Positions 24,601-36,900 of a stretch of DNA of 64,000 nucleotides are shown here, piece by piece. The stretch is taken from positions 12,316,707-12,380,706 of the forward strand of contig JAKJHU010000005.1 in assembly GCA_022316685.1 (NCBI GenBank), read 5' to 3'. Source of the DNA: Progne subis subis (lineage: Eukaryota > Chordata > Aves > Passeriformes > Hirundinidae). The first letter of the stretch is position 1. Every line of letters starts with the position of its first letter. Under the pieces are notes generated by a model. It ran no database searches. It saw nothing but the letters and a program-made list of their open reading frames with translations, and had not been told where the DNA came from. The position numbers were made by a program, and so were the translations under genes.

Positions 24601-27040
24601 TAGCTGTGTTCTGAATGCACTATTGACTTGCTGACAGGAAGCCCTGTAGCAATAACAAAGGAAGAAATGATTCAGCAAACACCGGAAAGCCTCCCTTGAT
24701 TTCACGTCTGCTGGCCCATCTATTTCCATGCTGGTGGAGCTGCCTTCAGAGTGCAAAGTCTCTCATTGTCCAGCACTTGTTTCCTCTTTTTTCTTCTTTC
24801 TTTCTTTCTACTTTAAAATGTTGCATTTTCCACAGGCAGTATCAAAAGCAAAATAAATCAGCTGCTAGAATGATGGAGTGTCAAAAAGTATTAAATATTG
24901 CTGGCTGTTGCAGAAAATGGATATGTGAAGACAAAGTGCTGCATTATGAATGGCAGAGTGATTTCCAAAATTAACTGAAGAAAGTCCAAGGGATTAGGGT
25001 ATTGTCTTACTGAACTGTGGCAGGCCATTATGCTTCTAGTGTGACTAGGCTCCAGCCCTTTAATAGCAAAATCCCAAATCCTGCTTTAGATAAATTGGTT
25101 TTGGTTTGTTACTGTAACAGAGGGAGCATTCAAAGTTTAAAATGCTTTTGCTTTTTATTACAGAATGCAATGTGCCTAAACAGCTAAGAAAATATTAGGA
25201 GATTATTTTACTTTAAAATTACAGCAATAAATCTAGTTTTTCTGTTGACTCATGTTCCTAGTGAGGATACAGTGTATACCAGCATATTTACCTTGACTCA
25301 GAAAATTCTTTCACTGTATTTGGACAATACATAAACCAAGACAATTTTTTTTTTACTTATTTGGATAAACTTAAAGCATCAGATGTTCCGGTCCAGATAT
25401 TGGAATACAGTCAAAATTAATAAGTACATTAGGAAGTACATAGAGAGTAACAGTGGTCTAACCCAAATATGTTTATTTTAAACTCTGTCACACACTGTAA
25501 GTGTTACATGTTCTTGTTTTAATGCAGTCTGTGATGTAGGAACTTCCAAATTACTATAGGATTTCAAAGCAGTTGTCCATATACTTTGTCATTTAATCTC
25601 CTAATTAAAGAAAGACATCTGAGGGATCCCTGAAGTTGTTCTTTGCCGTAATTAAATCAGAGGGAAAGTACAGTTTGCTCTGCCTGCTCACAGAGAACAC
25701 TGTCTTCTTCCTGAAGCAGCTTATTTTTCCACACTGTGACTTGGCTAACTCCTTGCACTGCTCCTTGTCTTCCAGCTCTTCTACTTTCCAAGTGTCTGGG
25801 TTTTCTATGATGCTGAATTACTGCACGGTTTCTGAGGTTTTAGTCTTTGTAATTTAGGCCTCTCAATAAGTTTCCTTTCTGTGAGGGGATGTAGGACAGG
25901 TAAAGATTATTTGCTGAGCTGTTTTTAAGGTCTGATGTGAGATTTTTTTGCAGGCTCAGGGAAAATCCTAGCAGCCTATGTCCTTTTGCAGAGCTGGTAG
26001 GGATGCAAGTCTGTGTCAGAGGCAGTGGACCTCAGCCAAGACATGGCAAATTTACTGGTTAATCCTGTCTGGGGAGAACATAAAATGATTGTATTCAAAA
26101 TAACAAAAGTAAGTCCTAACGTTAGGCCACATCTTTGGAAAAGAGTAGTAGTTACCCACCACTATAGGATTCTGCACAGTAGGATGGAGGTGACCTAAGC
26201 AAGGGCTGAAAGCAAAGCATTTTCCTCCATGGCCTGAACAAGATGGCAATCTCTGTAAATATCGTCAGGGTTAATATGAAATACAGTGTTAAACTGGTGT
26301 TAATCTACAAGTGACACCAGTGCCAATATTCTCACTCTAAGGCAGCAGTGTCACATCCAGTTAGGATCCTTAATGGGATTTTTCTAGAGAGTGCCTATGG
26401 ACCCAGAAGGCATTTCCAGTGTGCTTTTGCTGTTCCCAGCAGAAGTCTCACAATTGTTTTTTGGGGAAGTGTTTTAGGAGTGCTTTAGAATTCTCACAAG
26501 AGTTTTATGAAGGGAAAAGTGACTCCGGAACACAAACCCATAACTAAAGGGAGTGCCAAGCTTTAATTATGACTTTCTTACTGTGTATAAAAGGCCAATC
26601 TATATCTTATGGAAAGTTGGGAATAAAAATAATCATAAACTCTTACGTGAAGAGTGAGAGAGGAAGGAGGGAAAAGGGAGAGAGCATGTATTTACAGAGC
26701 AAGATGTTCCTTGTTGATATGAAATTCATCTGTGAAAATGAAATAGGGACATAAAGCACCATCTTTATCATGTCAGAACATTAATTTATCATAGATATGA
26801 GAATTCTTTGAGTTATCAGTGTTTCTTCATCACACCTAGCACAACTCTCATGCATTTCTTGCTGTATTATTTGTCCCATGTGATGATATCCACAACCAGA
26901 AAAAAAGTACAAGTTCATCGTGTTTGTGTAAAGGCGCTTTTGTGTGGAACAAGTGTAAATATTTATTTGCACAGGGGTGTGTACGTGTAATAAAAATACA
27001 TATTGCTGTAGATATATCCTTAGAATGCATATAGCTCCGC
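18601..27040. other. Intergenic stretch between CpG islands 2 and 3
   Basis: No gene or RNA was recognised. It includes an A/C-rich tract at 19210-19315, a shorter one near 21.46-21.50 kb, and a GATA/TATA-rich patch at about 26.99-27.12 kb leading into CpG island 3. Open frames of up to 92 codons show no domain features. Confidence 0.6.
19210..19315. repeat. A/C-rich low-complexity tract
   Basis: About 105 bp of A-runs broken by CC, CCC and CCTCCC. It is purely A, C and a few T on this strand and is not a regular microsatellite. Confidence 0.8.
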
Positions 27041-27049
27041 GATATAGAT

Positions 27050-27620
27050 ATGGCTCTATAGATATATTAATAGACTGTGTCTAGGGCTGAGAGCGTACGT
27101 CTCTCTATATATCCTTGCCCGCAGTTCTGCTCCCAGGAAAGACGCGCAAGCTCCGGCGGTCGCCTCTGGCCGGGGCTGAGCGCTGGGGGGCAGCGCTGTC
27201 CCGCGGCTGTCCCGCTGGAACCTCCCGCGCCGGGAAAACTCGCGGGCTGCGAGCGCTGACAGCGAGCAGAGGCGCTCCCCGCGTCTGCAGGGCCGGCACA
27301 CGCAGCCCGGGACACATGCCCTGCATGCTTCGCCCTCTTTTTTTATTTGAAACGCCTAATTCTGTTTTCCCTGTGCATCCCTCATTCACTCCGCCCTGTC
27401 AGTAGAGCGGGGAGCTTGGAAGCTCTGGGCCGGGCTATGAGCACTTCTGAGCCAAATCGTCTTCACAGCCCGTTTTTGCGGAGTTATGTCTCTGCCAGGA
27501 GACGATGGGACCCGAGTCCGTCCCGCAGGCGCCCTAGAAGGCCCGGAGTGAGTGGATTGCACACACAGAAAAGGAGAAGTCGGGGGGATCAGTCTGGCTG
27601 TCGCAGCCAGTAAAAGCATT
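27050..27620. promoter_or_regulatory. Orphan CpG island 3
   Basis: A compact GC- and CpG-rich segment, densest at about 27.1-27.3 kb, is flanked on the left by an AT-rich patch with TATATA words near 27.11 kb. Neither strand shows a start codon leading into a protein I recognise. The expected N-terminus of CNKSR3 (MEPVTKW) is absent. It may be the promoter of a non-coding RNA or an untranslated first exon of the next gene. Confidence 0.55.
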
Positions 27621-27810
27621 GCCTCTGTTCAGTTGTTTATAGCAAATGTGTCGTTCCCGTATGTCTGTAGGAATATAGTGATTAGTTTTGTGCTTCTGCA
27701 TGCTTCATCTCTACGTGTCTAGCAGCCCAGTGAATGCTGAAGAGATCCACTACCTTCTGCTGGATTTGAAAAATAATCTATTACAGGAAGCTCCACATTA
27801 TGGTCTCATG

Positions 27811-27815
<5 letters not shown>

Positions 27816-27844
<29 letters not shown>
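27816..27844. repeat. Poly-T run
   Basis: Twenty-nine consecutive T residues. Confidence 0.9.
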
Positions 27845-28151
27845 CCTCATAATGCTATTTTTTTCCCATTAATTCTAGGTGAAACTTATAGTTCTTCTCT
27901 GACTATGTGAAGTATTAGCCAAAGTAAAAGAAGATGTATCCCATATAAAGGAAATTGTTGATCATCAGTGAAATGAAAGTCTATTCTAAAAAAAGGTAAA
28001 AATTTAGTGAACGCTATTCCTCGCTATTCCTAACATAGCTGTTCTGGGACCAGAGGACAGCAAGCAGTGTGTGTTCTATAAAACTCTATATGGCATCCAG
28101 CTTTTGTCTGTCACTGAGGAGGCTCAAATTCTTCAGGAAACACTGTTTCGT

Positions 28152-28255
28152 GGGGGGTTTTTTTTTGGTTTTTTTGGGAGTTTTTTTTGTGGGTTTTTTG
28201 TGGGGTTTTTTTTTGGGTTTTTTTTTTTTTTGTTGTTTGTTGTTGTTTTTTTTTT

Positions 28256-28288
<33 letters not shown>
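28152..28288. repeat. Long G/T low-complexity tract
   Basis: About 137 bp made only of G and T apart from one A: G-runs of two to six between T-runs of six to ten, ending in roughly 30 T. It produces spurious F- and G-rich (or K-rich) open frames. The repeated GGG tracts with T loops could allow long-loop quadruplexes. Confidence 0.85.
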
Positions 28289-28293
<5 letters not shown>

Positions 28294-30058
28294 GCCTTTA
28301 TTAGTGAATGTCTTCATTGATGACTTTGGTTTGGGTCACTGGGAAATGATAATTTTTTCTTCTCTGCTGTCTTGATGCTTTCTTTTTCTAGAGTACTCCA
28401 TAGAATCAGATTCCTTAAGCCTCTATTCACTAACAAAGCATGGTGATTGCTTATAAGCTTCATTTGTCTGTGTAAAGACTGCTCACAATGCTAACATCAC
28501 TGTGATCAAGCCATTTCTGTATGGGTTTCTTACATTGTGATAAGTAACATCTCTCACTCCTCTGAGTTTTTAAATGTAGTTCTTACTTCCCAAGTGGGAA
28601 AATGATGCTGTGAATGAAGTGCATTTACTTGTTTTATTTTCTGATGGAAGAGGTATGTAGTCATTGTTTATTTTTAGGGCATTAAAACCATAAAACCAAG
28701 TGGTGAATGTTTCCTTTGGTTTAGCAATAATGATAATATCTGGTTCTGATATCATGCTGTTGGATAATATTATTTCCATTTCATATATGGGGATCTGAGC
28801 GCAGCAAGGTAAAATGAATTCCTGGAAAACACCCAAGAAGCACATGGCAGAAGCTGGAAAACAATCAAGTATTCTCGGTGCTAGTCATCTGCTTTGTGCA
28901 CAATAGTTCCCCTTCATGAAAACTGGAAAGATTTTCTTGGGAGTGAGGAGGTCAGGCACTGTGTGAGACACATTTAGAATCTAATGTATCTCCAACTAGC
29001 TGAAAAAAGTGCACAACAATTTGCACTTTTTGAAATGTAATTAGATTAAACATTTTACAAAAGATGGGGTAGTGGGGGAAAAGAGGGACTTGGAGTTGAG
29101 AAGTTAAAAGAAACAAAAGAATTATCAGTAAAAAAGTGAAGCTGCTGTTACTGTATTGCTATAACTAACCTGTTCTAAGGGTTTGTAGGCTTAATAGAAC
29201 TAACCCGTCAAGGCTTCCTTGGCCTATCGAAAAAACATGAAGTTCTGACTAAAATACATTTTATAGGTGCCTGCAGTTCCAGATTGTCATTGTTCTTCAC
29301 TTCCATAGTAAACAGAAAGATGGCCTGTCTCATGTCTCCCTGCTGCAGCTAGTCCCTCAGCCACAGTGTGTTCTGAAAGTTGAAAAACCCTATCTACAGG
29401 ACAGGTGCCATACGGCACTACCTTATCAGCCATGAGCAAATACTGCTTTTGATCCTGGCCAGTCACATTTTTCCTTTGAATCTACAAGCCCAGCAAACTG
29501 CCTTGTGATGCTGAAACTGGCTTCTTACAAAACATCAAACCTCCCACTTTGGACATCACAAAACTGGCTTGCTCTGTCAGACTGGAAATAAAAATTTCTC
29601 TTCTTCCATCATCATCCTCTGATCTGGTGCCAGTAGGTCACAACAAGGTTGTCATTACGGCGCTGATGCATCCCACTTTTCTTGTCCTCCTCACCTTGTG
29701 ACTCAGCATACTATTCTCCAGGACCACTGGCTTCCCATTTTGTAGCCCTTCAATAATTTTTCAGGGGTGCCAGCATTCCCTATGACACTTCATGTTCATG
29801 TTGGCTTAGGCCAGGCTAACCTGCCTTTTTGTCCATCATGAGGTGCTTGCTCTGAGCATCCTGTAATCCCCATACTGTTGCAGGAGTAGACAGCTAGCTT
29901 TCCTCAAATGGAATTTCTACCTGTCTATGGGTTGATATTTTTGGTATGGGCACTCTGTCCAAAATAATAAGATTGCAAAGAGATTCATATTGATTTTAGC
30001 TTTCATGTTTTTCAGATTCTGTGCTGCCTAGGGGTGTAGTTCTGAGCCTCATATTAAG

Positions 30059-30480
30059 TGTTAACAAGCTCTTTTCACAGATTAGGTAGACAAAACAAAT
30101 CCCTTTTCGGATGGAGACCAAGGACAATGAGTACAAGTTTCAGGCCCAAAAGTATGAACAACAGTGGACTGAAGAAGGAAAACAAGAAGGATGATACTTC
30201 ACAACTCAAAGCTGTAACTGGACAATTAAACCCCAATGTGCAAATGGACCAAAATTGTTACCAAACCTGTTACACCAAAGCGTAAGACCTCGTGATCCAT
30301 CAACCATTTTGTGACCATTTTAAGTCTACCTTGGGTGCAGACCTGGTCAGGCTTTTGTCCTGCCCAAGGTGTACCCTAAAGGCCTTTCAATAAATATCTA
30401 CTTTGTGCTCTAGCTCTGTCCAGTCTCTATTTCAGGTCAGTCTTCCCAAGGCATCTGGTTTCTGGTGACTACAAAGGGAC
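30059..30480 (+). mobile_element. ERVL-like LTR (borders approximate)
   Basis: The segment contains a conserved-looking LTR body (GGAGACCAAGGACAATGAGT, then CCCCAATGTGCAAATGGACC, then CCATTTTGTGACCATTTTA). A perfect 8-bp inverted repeat (ACCTTGGG at 30328-30335, CCCAAGGT at 30363-30370) is followed by AATAAA at 30389-30394 and a T-rich downstream part. I associate this arrangement with avian ERVL-type LTRs. No target-site duplication was found. The 75-codon frame at 30058-30285 is LTR sequence and not a gene. Confidence 0.6.
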
Positions 30481-31300
30481 TGGTTTAACCTTAATTCTTT
30501 TAAGAAAGAAATGAATTCATCTCCAAAGAAGTACTTGCTTGAAGGAACAAAGCTTCAAGATTCCTCTGGGATTCTAAAAAAATATTAGTACATACTTCCA
30601 TCTTGTGATCCTTCAGAAAGTGAAAAAATATACCAGTCCTGGTGGGATTTAGCAGTCAGCTGGTTAATAATTAAAATACTGGTTAACCTTGAATAACACG
30701 CGATGCCTATTCACTGAGAGAGCATGTGAAAGAGAAAATGAAATTTTGTTTCCTTCTCATCGCTGTAATTAAAGTTGAGAGGTATTGTTATATTAGAGGC
30801 CTCCATTCCTTTCCTGTAATGGGCCACGTCCTAAAGAAGACTTTGGTAAGTGGAAATTCTCCAGTATTCCAAGATATTACAAGATGATGCCCAAAGATGT
30901 GCATGAGACACTGAAGGCAAGAAGAAGACATTTCTAAATTTTTTTCCTTTTGCAATGGTTCTTGTCTATACTGTTATGGCCTATGTGCCACAGTGGCAAG
31001 ATTAAAGACAACTTTTTTTCAAATGGACTCAGGTTGGGACACAGCTGATTGGCTGTGCTTAGGCAACCAGGAAGTCTGCTGCTTGATACTGGTGTGCCTT
31101 AGTGACAGGGAATGGAAGAGAAGGGCTGCCCTGTGGTCTTACATGCTGGAAATACATGGTAATGTTTGTGAGTTACTAACTGGAAAGGTATGTGCTGCTT
31201 TTCCAGGAAAATTGAGCTAGAGGTGTGTTGTAGTTATTTCTGGTGATCACATGAGTTTGCTGGTTTCTTTGCAATACATTATTATTTAAGGATGTAAAAA

Positions 31301-31306
31301 GATGGC
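31301..31306. repeat. Target-site duplication, left copy
   Basis: GATGGC, matched exactly at 31697-31702 on the other side of the solo LTR. Confidence 0.85.
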
Positions 31307-31696
31307 TGTCACCCTGGTTTTTCTGAGTTTTTTAAAGCCTTTTGATTGTTCATAAAATGGAGTCAAACTTTTTAGCTACTGTACAATATTAGGAGCGGTT
31401 TCTGCCTTTCTCACACATGTAACATAAACAAATCCTTTGTTTTTCATTCTCTGTCCTTTGTTTGCATATTTCTAACCTGAAAACAATTGTAACTGACAGT
31501 TGGTCTGGCCCTTCAGCTGGGAGGTGATAAACTCCAGAAGCCAATCCACAGCCAGACCCACAAATGTATAAAAAGTAAGAAATAAACATGGCAGAGGGCT
31601 CTCGGCCTTGGCTCAGCCTTGGGCTCTCTCGGAGGAACTCTCTGCCCTGCGAAAATCTCTTGTCTCTGTGTGATTGCTGTGCATATCCCGATCACA
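31307..31696 (+). mobile_element. Solo LTR of a class II (ERVK-type) avian retrovirus
   Basis: A 390-bp unit begins TGTCACCCTGGTTTTTCTG and ends CCCGATCACA, with the usual TG...CA termini. It is flanked by a perfect 6-bp direct repeat GATGGC at 31301-31306 and 31697-31702. A TATA-like TATAAAA lies at 31567-31573 and a poly(A) signal AATAAA at 31581-31586, so the unit reads on the plus strand. A 6-bp duplication fits class II (alpha/beta-like) integrases. There is no internal coding sequence, so this is a solo LTR left by recombination between two LTRs. Open frames across it are spurious. Confidence 0.88.
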
Positions 31697-31702
31697 GATG
31701 GC
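31697..31702. repeat. Target-site duplication, right copy
   Basis: GATGGC, the partner of 31301-31306. The next three bases (TGT) also match the first bases of the LTR by chance. Confidence 0.85.
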
Positions 31703-33870
31703 TGTTCTGGTCATTTTAGGAATAATTTGCTCTTTACAACTTCAATGTTATAATTCCTATAAGCCTTTATTTTGACTGTAAAAATATAGTTGGAAAATAA
31801 TGTTAGACCCTTTAATTTTTTTGGTGTTTCAAGCATTATTCAGCTGTAATAAAATCCTATAATTTATAAATATTTTTAAACAACCAAGGCTGCATAGGGA
31901 AAAAAAATCTCAAGTTCTTGAATACACAGTTAAGGGCGGTGTGTGAAGGTTTGACATATGTCCTATCTGATAGCATCTTGAATGTGAATTTTTGAAGGTA
32001 TAAACCAGTGCTGATCTAAGCATTCTTGGTTTTAGTTAGTCAGTGTACATACAAAATGCTTAAAACCTTAGTCAAAGCTTTAAATCAAAGTATTGCAAAG
32101 AGAGTTTTTAACTTTAGAAGGAAGATTTTAAATCTGGTTTGATGAAGGAAGAGAAACTGAGGGCTAGAGGTGAGAGAAAACACTGCAAAGCAAGGGGTGG
32201 GAGCAGGGAGGTGGGGGGAGGGAAGTTGTGCCTGGCAGAAGTCTGTAAAGAAGTCTTTGACATTGCCACTCAGAGGGGCAGGGTGCTCAGAGACTTATTT
32301 CATGTGTAGGTGCACTAACACACTGAGCCTGGGTGGCTCAGCAGGGCTGGAGGTCCAAATGCAGTCAGGAGGATGTGTATGGACAGATTATGCAGTGTCA
32401 TAAGAGTGCTCTCATGCCTCTTTCAAAATAGATTTTTGAACTGGTAAAGCGTATCCAGAACCTATGGCTGTGTTGGGTTAGTCTGTAAATGGAGAGGATG
32501 CAAGTGCTGTTTAAAACCTTTCCTTCCTGCCTCAACTTCTAGTACAGCACTGATTCAGGCCAAAGAATCTACTGGATTTCATCCAGATTTCCCTTGTTCT
32601 TAGGGCTGTATTTACTAGGGTTCAAATAACAATGAAATGTGAACTGATTTTGTCAATCTGGCTTTTCTTTTGGTCTCAGACTTCTTCGTCTGCTTCTACT
32701 CATATAATAAAGAGCCTTTTCCAAAAATGATGCAACCACAGGTTTGGCAAGCCAGGATGCTGCTAAAATCAATGCAATGTAGGAAATAGATCTCAGAATG
32801 GCAAAACTGCTGGCTCCTGGTCTGTACCAAAGATCCAGGAGTGGAGAGCTATGGTATCCTTGCACTGATATAAATCACTCTGGTTGATGGTTTACATGCT
32901 CAGAGCTTTGCATCTAGAATCTTGCCCAGAGCAGCTGTTGCCTTTGATGAGCTAGAAGCACAGCCTAACTATGTTCTGGCCCCGTGCTCTGGGCTAGCTT
33001 GGCCAGAGAGCAGCCAGAGTAATAACTCCTGTCCCAGCTCAAGGAAGGCTCCTTCTAAACAACAAGAAACAGCTCATTTGTAGGAGGGAAAAAAACTTCC
33101 CTTGACTCAAGTACCAGCTCTGATCAACCAGTTAAGGAATATTTGCTGGTGCTTCAACTTCTCCTGCCTACTGACCAAGCCCTAGGGCAACTCTAGAGAA
33201 GTGTTACAGAGCTCAGTCTCCTTTTGCGCCATGTAGCTGCTGAGATATGTGGGATGTGTACACGTGATGGTGTGCGAAGGCAGTGACCAACTGCCTGGAA
33301 GAAGAGGTGAAAAAAGTCAATAATATGAGCAATGTGAGCTGGGGTGACAGCTCTTTCCGAGCACTCTGTGAATGTCCTGTGAGAGCGTCTGAGCATTTGT
33401 AGGGTGTTCACATCCTCTTTCCTCTCCAACCAGCTTGCAAACTTGTTCAGAGCACTGAGATCATGTTGCAAAACTGACTCTTGGGAACATCCAAGTTTGT
33501 GGAAATATCTTTAAATTCTCTTTCCCAACCAGAATTTTCCAAACCTAATATCTGCTCTTTTCCTCTCCAGTGTATTTGGGGATTTTTGGAAAGTCGGTTT
33601 TTGGTTTTGTTTTGTTTTTCTGGTACTTGTATAGTCTGAAGCAATGCAAAGAGAGGTTGCTAATTTGAATACCAAAATTTCAAGATCCACAGAATTAATT
33701 ATGGCTTTTGTAGAGTCTGAGGCATTAGTTAGAAGTCAGGAGGTTGCAGATAACTGGCATGCTATGGACTGCCAAGAACTTACTGGTGGGTTTTTTCTCT
33801 CAGCAGTGGATACTCTTTAGCATCTATTAAAGGGACTAAATTGGAAGAGAAGCAGCATGGATTTATGTTA

Positions 33871-33967
33871 AGGGTGGTGGGGTTTTTTTGGTTTGTTGGT
33901 TTTTTTGTTTGTTTGTTTGTTTTTTGGGTTTTTTTTTGGGGGGTTTTTTTTTTTTTTTTTTTTTTTT
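33871..33967. repeat. G/T low-complexity tract
   Basis: Runs of TTTG units, G-runs of up to six and a closing run of about 24 T. Same texture as the tracts at 28.15 and 59.82 kb. Confidence 0.85.
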
Positions 33968-36900
33968 GGACATGTGAAATGGTGCCTTGGTAGAGGAACC
34001 AAAGGCTGTAACAATGTCTTTGACAAAGTATAACATGTTCATGGTCACCAGTATCCTGCTCTTTCTAGTCTAAGAACTCCTGTCCACGCATGATGGTCTA
34101 TTGAGCAGATTCTGATCAGGCAAATAAACTTCTAAAGCATATATAATCTGTATAGAACTTGGGGAGGGTATTTGGAGAGGAACTAGGGGTAGAAGAGGGT
34201 TTACCTTGGAAGGGTTTTCTGGAAAACTGGGGTTTTCAGGGTTTTTTGGAAGCTGAGAGTGCCAGAGGAAAGATGACACAAAACGACCTCTCGTTGTTCT
34301 GTGGGAGGCTGGGCACACTGGCTGCCTCTGGTGTGCAGTCGTGGGAAGCCCCACGGGGGTCTGTGTCTGGGACCTTCTGCTCTAGGGGCTGCAGATGCAC
34401 AGGGCCAGCAGGCAGTAACTATTCTAAAGTTAGAGGGACCTGTCTGACCAGTGATGTTTTCTTGCAAGATAAGTCAGCATGTGATTTGGCTCTTGTCCTT
34501 TTTCTCTCAGTTTTGATTCTTCTACTAATTAATACAATGAATGCTGATATGTTGCTCTATTCTATTAGTCTAGCTTTGAGGCCATTAAGCCAGTATCATC
34601 TGCTTGCTGTACAAAAGCTGAAAGGGCAGGAAAGTCTCTAATGGAAAGACGGGTTTGAGTTGGATGGTCAGGAAATTTTCTGGGTTCTAAAAGTGTTTTG
34701 TTTTGTGGTTTTGACCAGAGTGACCAGAGTACAACAACATGGAGGATTTTTTTTTTTTTTTAATAGCAGCAACAGTGATAATGTGTTGTTATCTGGAAGT
34801 ATCATATTTAATGAGAGTCCAGATGAGGAGTCTGCTGTGCAAACATCCTGCCAAAATAGTCCTCAAGCCCCCGCAAAAGACCTTCCCTACTTTCAGAAGT
34901 TTCTAATTCAAATAACTAAGACAGTCATTGAAGTGCCTTGGAATTGCTGTATGTAGAAGAAAGTTTGCTTAAGCTATATACCAATCTATCTCTTAAATGG
35001 CTAGGAAAACATAGAACCTATAAACATGTATAAATCTATCCTTTCCATGTTTATGGGGCCTTTCTGTGACCTGAGAATACTTTTCCATCAAAACAGACTG
35101 TACTAGGGTGAGCATTCAGTTACAACACCTGTGTCTAAAGAGCTTATAAAAGCAACATTTCTTCATTCAGTTAGTATTGGATATGGCTGATGAAAGTGAT
35201 AAGGAACCTCTATGTCCAAGGAATAGGAATGGCTCTTCCATAGGAACATTTCCTGTATGGAGAAGAAGAAAAAGCAGAAGCAGTATTATTTCTGTTGCTT
35301 CATGTTGCATTTACCAGGAGTTCAAAATAAGAAAGGATAGAATTGTGTGGGCTCTAAAATGATAGTTGAAATTCAAGCAGAAGGATAAGATTTATTTTGT
35401 TGCCTTTTTTTTCGGGTAAATGTAATGTTGCTTTCTCATTCATCATCACATGTTGGTGTGTATCTAACAATTCTTGTCTGCTCTTAAGTTAGTTTGGGAA
35501 TAAACAATCCAGCGTTGTGGAGATGCTGGCTCTAGTATTCAGGCACAAACAGAACTGTTCATAATCCTCTTCAATAGCTCCATCCTCCTCAGCATGGAGA
35601 GAAAGTATTCCAGACAATAGCTTCTGTATTCTGTAAACACACCAAAGGTCATAAAAATATACAGTGCTAACATTAGCTCTGACTTTTCAGCCTTTACTAC
35701 CCTCATTTGACCCCATATGATTGCATAAAAAGGTGAATGAATAGCAGTCTTCAGCCTTAGCAGTGAGGAAAAAGTGAGTTTGAGCACTTCTGTAGCAGAA
35801 AAAAAAGCTTTCTCTGTTGGTGTTACTGGCTTTGGAGAGTTCTGTTTGCTTTTTTTTTTTCTCTGTCCTGCCAGCACTGAGGACAACCATAATAGGATTT
35901 TGCCTAGAGTTTTACTTGAGTGGTCACAAAAAAAGTCTTCTGTTACCTGTCATTAAATACAGTTGTTTTAGCCCTTGGTTAAAATTTGCTTACTCTGCTG
36001 TCTGGGGTCATTCATTTGACTGCTTAAGTGGCAAACATAGCAAGAAGGGAGCATTTAGCAGAGTCTAAACTTCTAATGGCACAGGCTTGCCCTTTCCCAC
36101 TCTGATAAGTTTTTATTGTATGGGTTTTATTCTGTAAAAGTAATGAAAGAAATCTGTGCTCTCTTTGAAATATTTGATGAGCTCTTTCAAGAGAGGCATT
36201 AAGTTACATGTCAACAAACTGAAGTCAGGCCTATAAAACTGAGCTTAGTTTTCTTGTAGCATTTACTGATTTCCAGGCTCTGTGTATCTCTGTCAAGCCT
36301 GGCAAGGCAGTGAGGACATCTGTTTCTGCAAATGAGCAGAAGGTGTGTTTCATACTATGGTGTCATATTTTTGCTCTAAGAACTTTCAGGACAGAGCTTC
36401 TGTGTGTTTAAGGTTGGTGGCAAACTGTGAAAAATATGGAAAACTACCCCTGCTGTTAAGTTATACCTCTCCTCTCTTGTTAAAAGTATCTTACCTACCC
36501 TCTTAAAGAACAGGTAACATTAAGGTGCTAACTTGCCCCAGCTTATGTAAAAGAATTTGGAGTTCCATAACCTCACTGTAAGTTGATGTGTCCAAGTGGG
36601 CTATTGGAAAGAGCTGCATTCTAAATTGGCAACTAGCACTTTAAACCCCTGATTTCAGTAACTTTTATTTGGAAATGTATGGTCTGATATCTGCTGTTTT
36701 ATTCAGATTTGAAAAGTTTTCCTTTTTAATCTTGTTTCCTCTGCACAGCTCTGAGGATGCCATCCTGACCCCATTGCAGCCAACAGTAAAATTCTTATGT
36801 GACATTAGTTAAAAGCAGGATTGGACTCCCAGTGCTCTGCATCTTGCTGGCAGTGCAGAGTCAGCTTCTCAGCTTTTTAAAAGGTTGATCTTACTAGAAT

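Larger units (their letters stand above)
27621..30050. other. Intergenic stretch with poly-T tracts
   Basis: No gene was recognised. It holds a 29-T run at 27816-27844 and a long G/T tract at 28152-28288. The segment 29.27-30.05 kb may contain degraded retroviral or other repeat sequence leading into the LTR-like unit at 30.06 kb, but I could not place it in a family. Confidence 0.5.

Noticed and set aside
27310..27335. p53-like word pair near CpG island 3
   Set aside because: The half-sites break the RRRCWWGYYY pattern at the leading purines.
28069..28317. F-rich and K-rich frames
   Set aside because: They are translations of the G/T low-complexity tract.
30058..30285. Plus-strand frame of 75 codons
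   Set aside because: It is LTR sequence and matches the repeat body better than any protein.
34159..34641. Plus-strand frame of 160 codons
   Set aside because: No recognisable domain, and it crosses simple G-rich sequence with no supporting start context.
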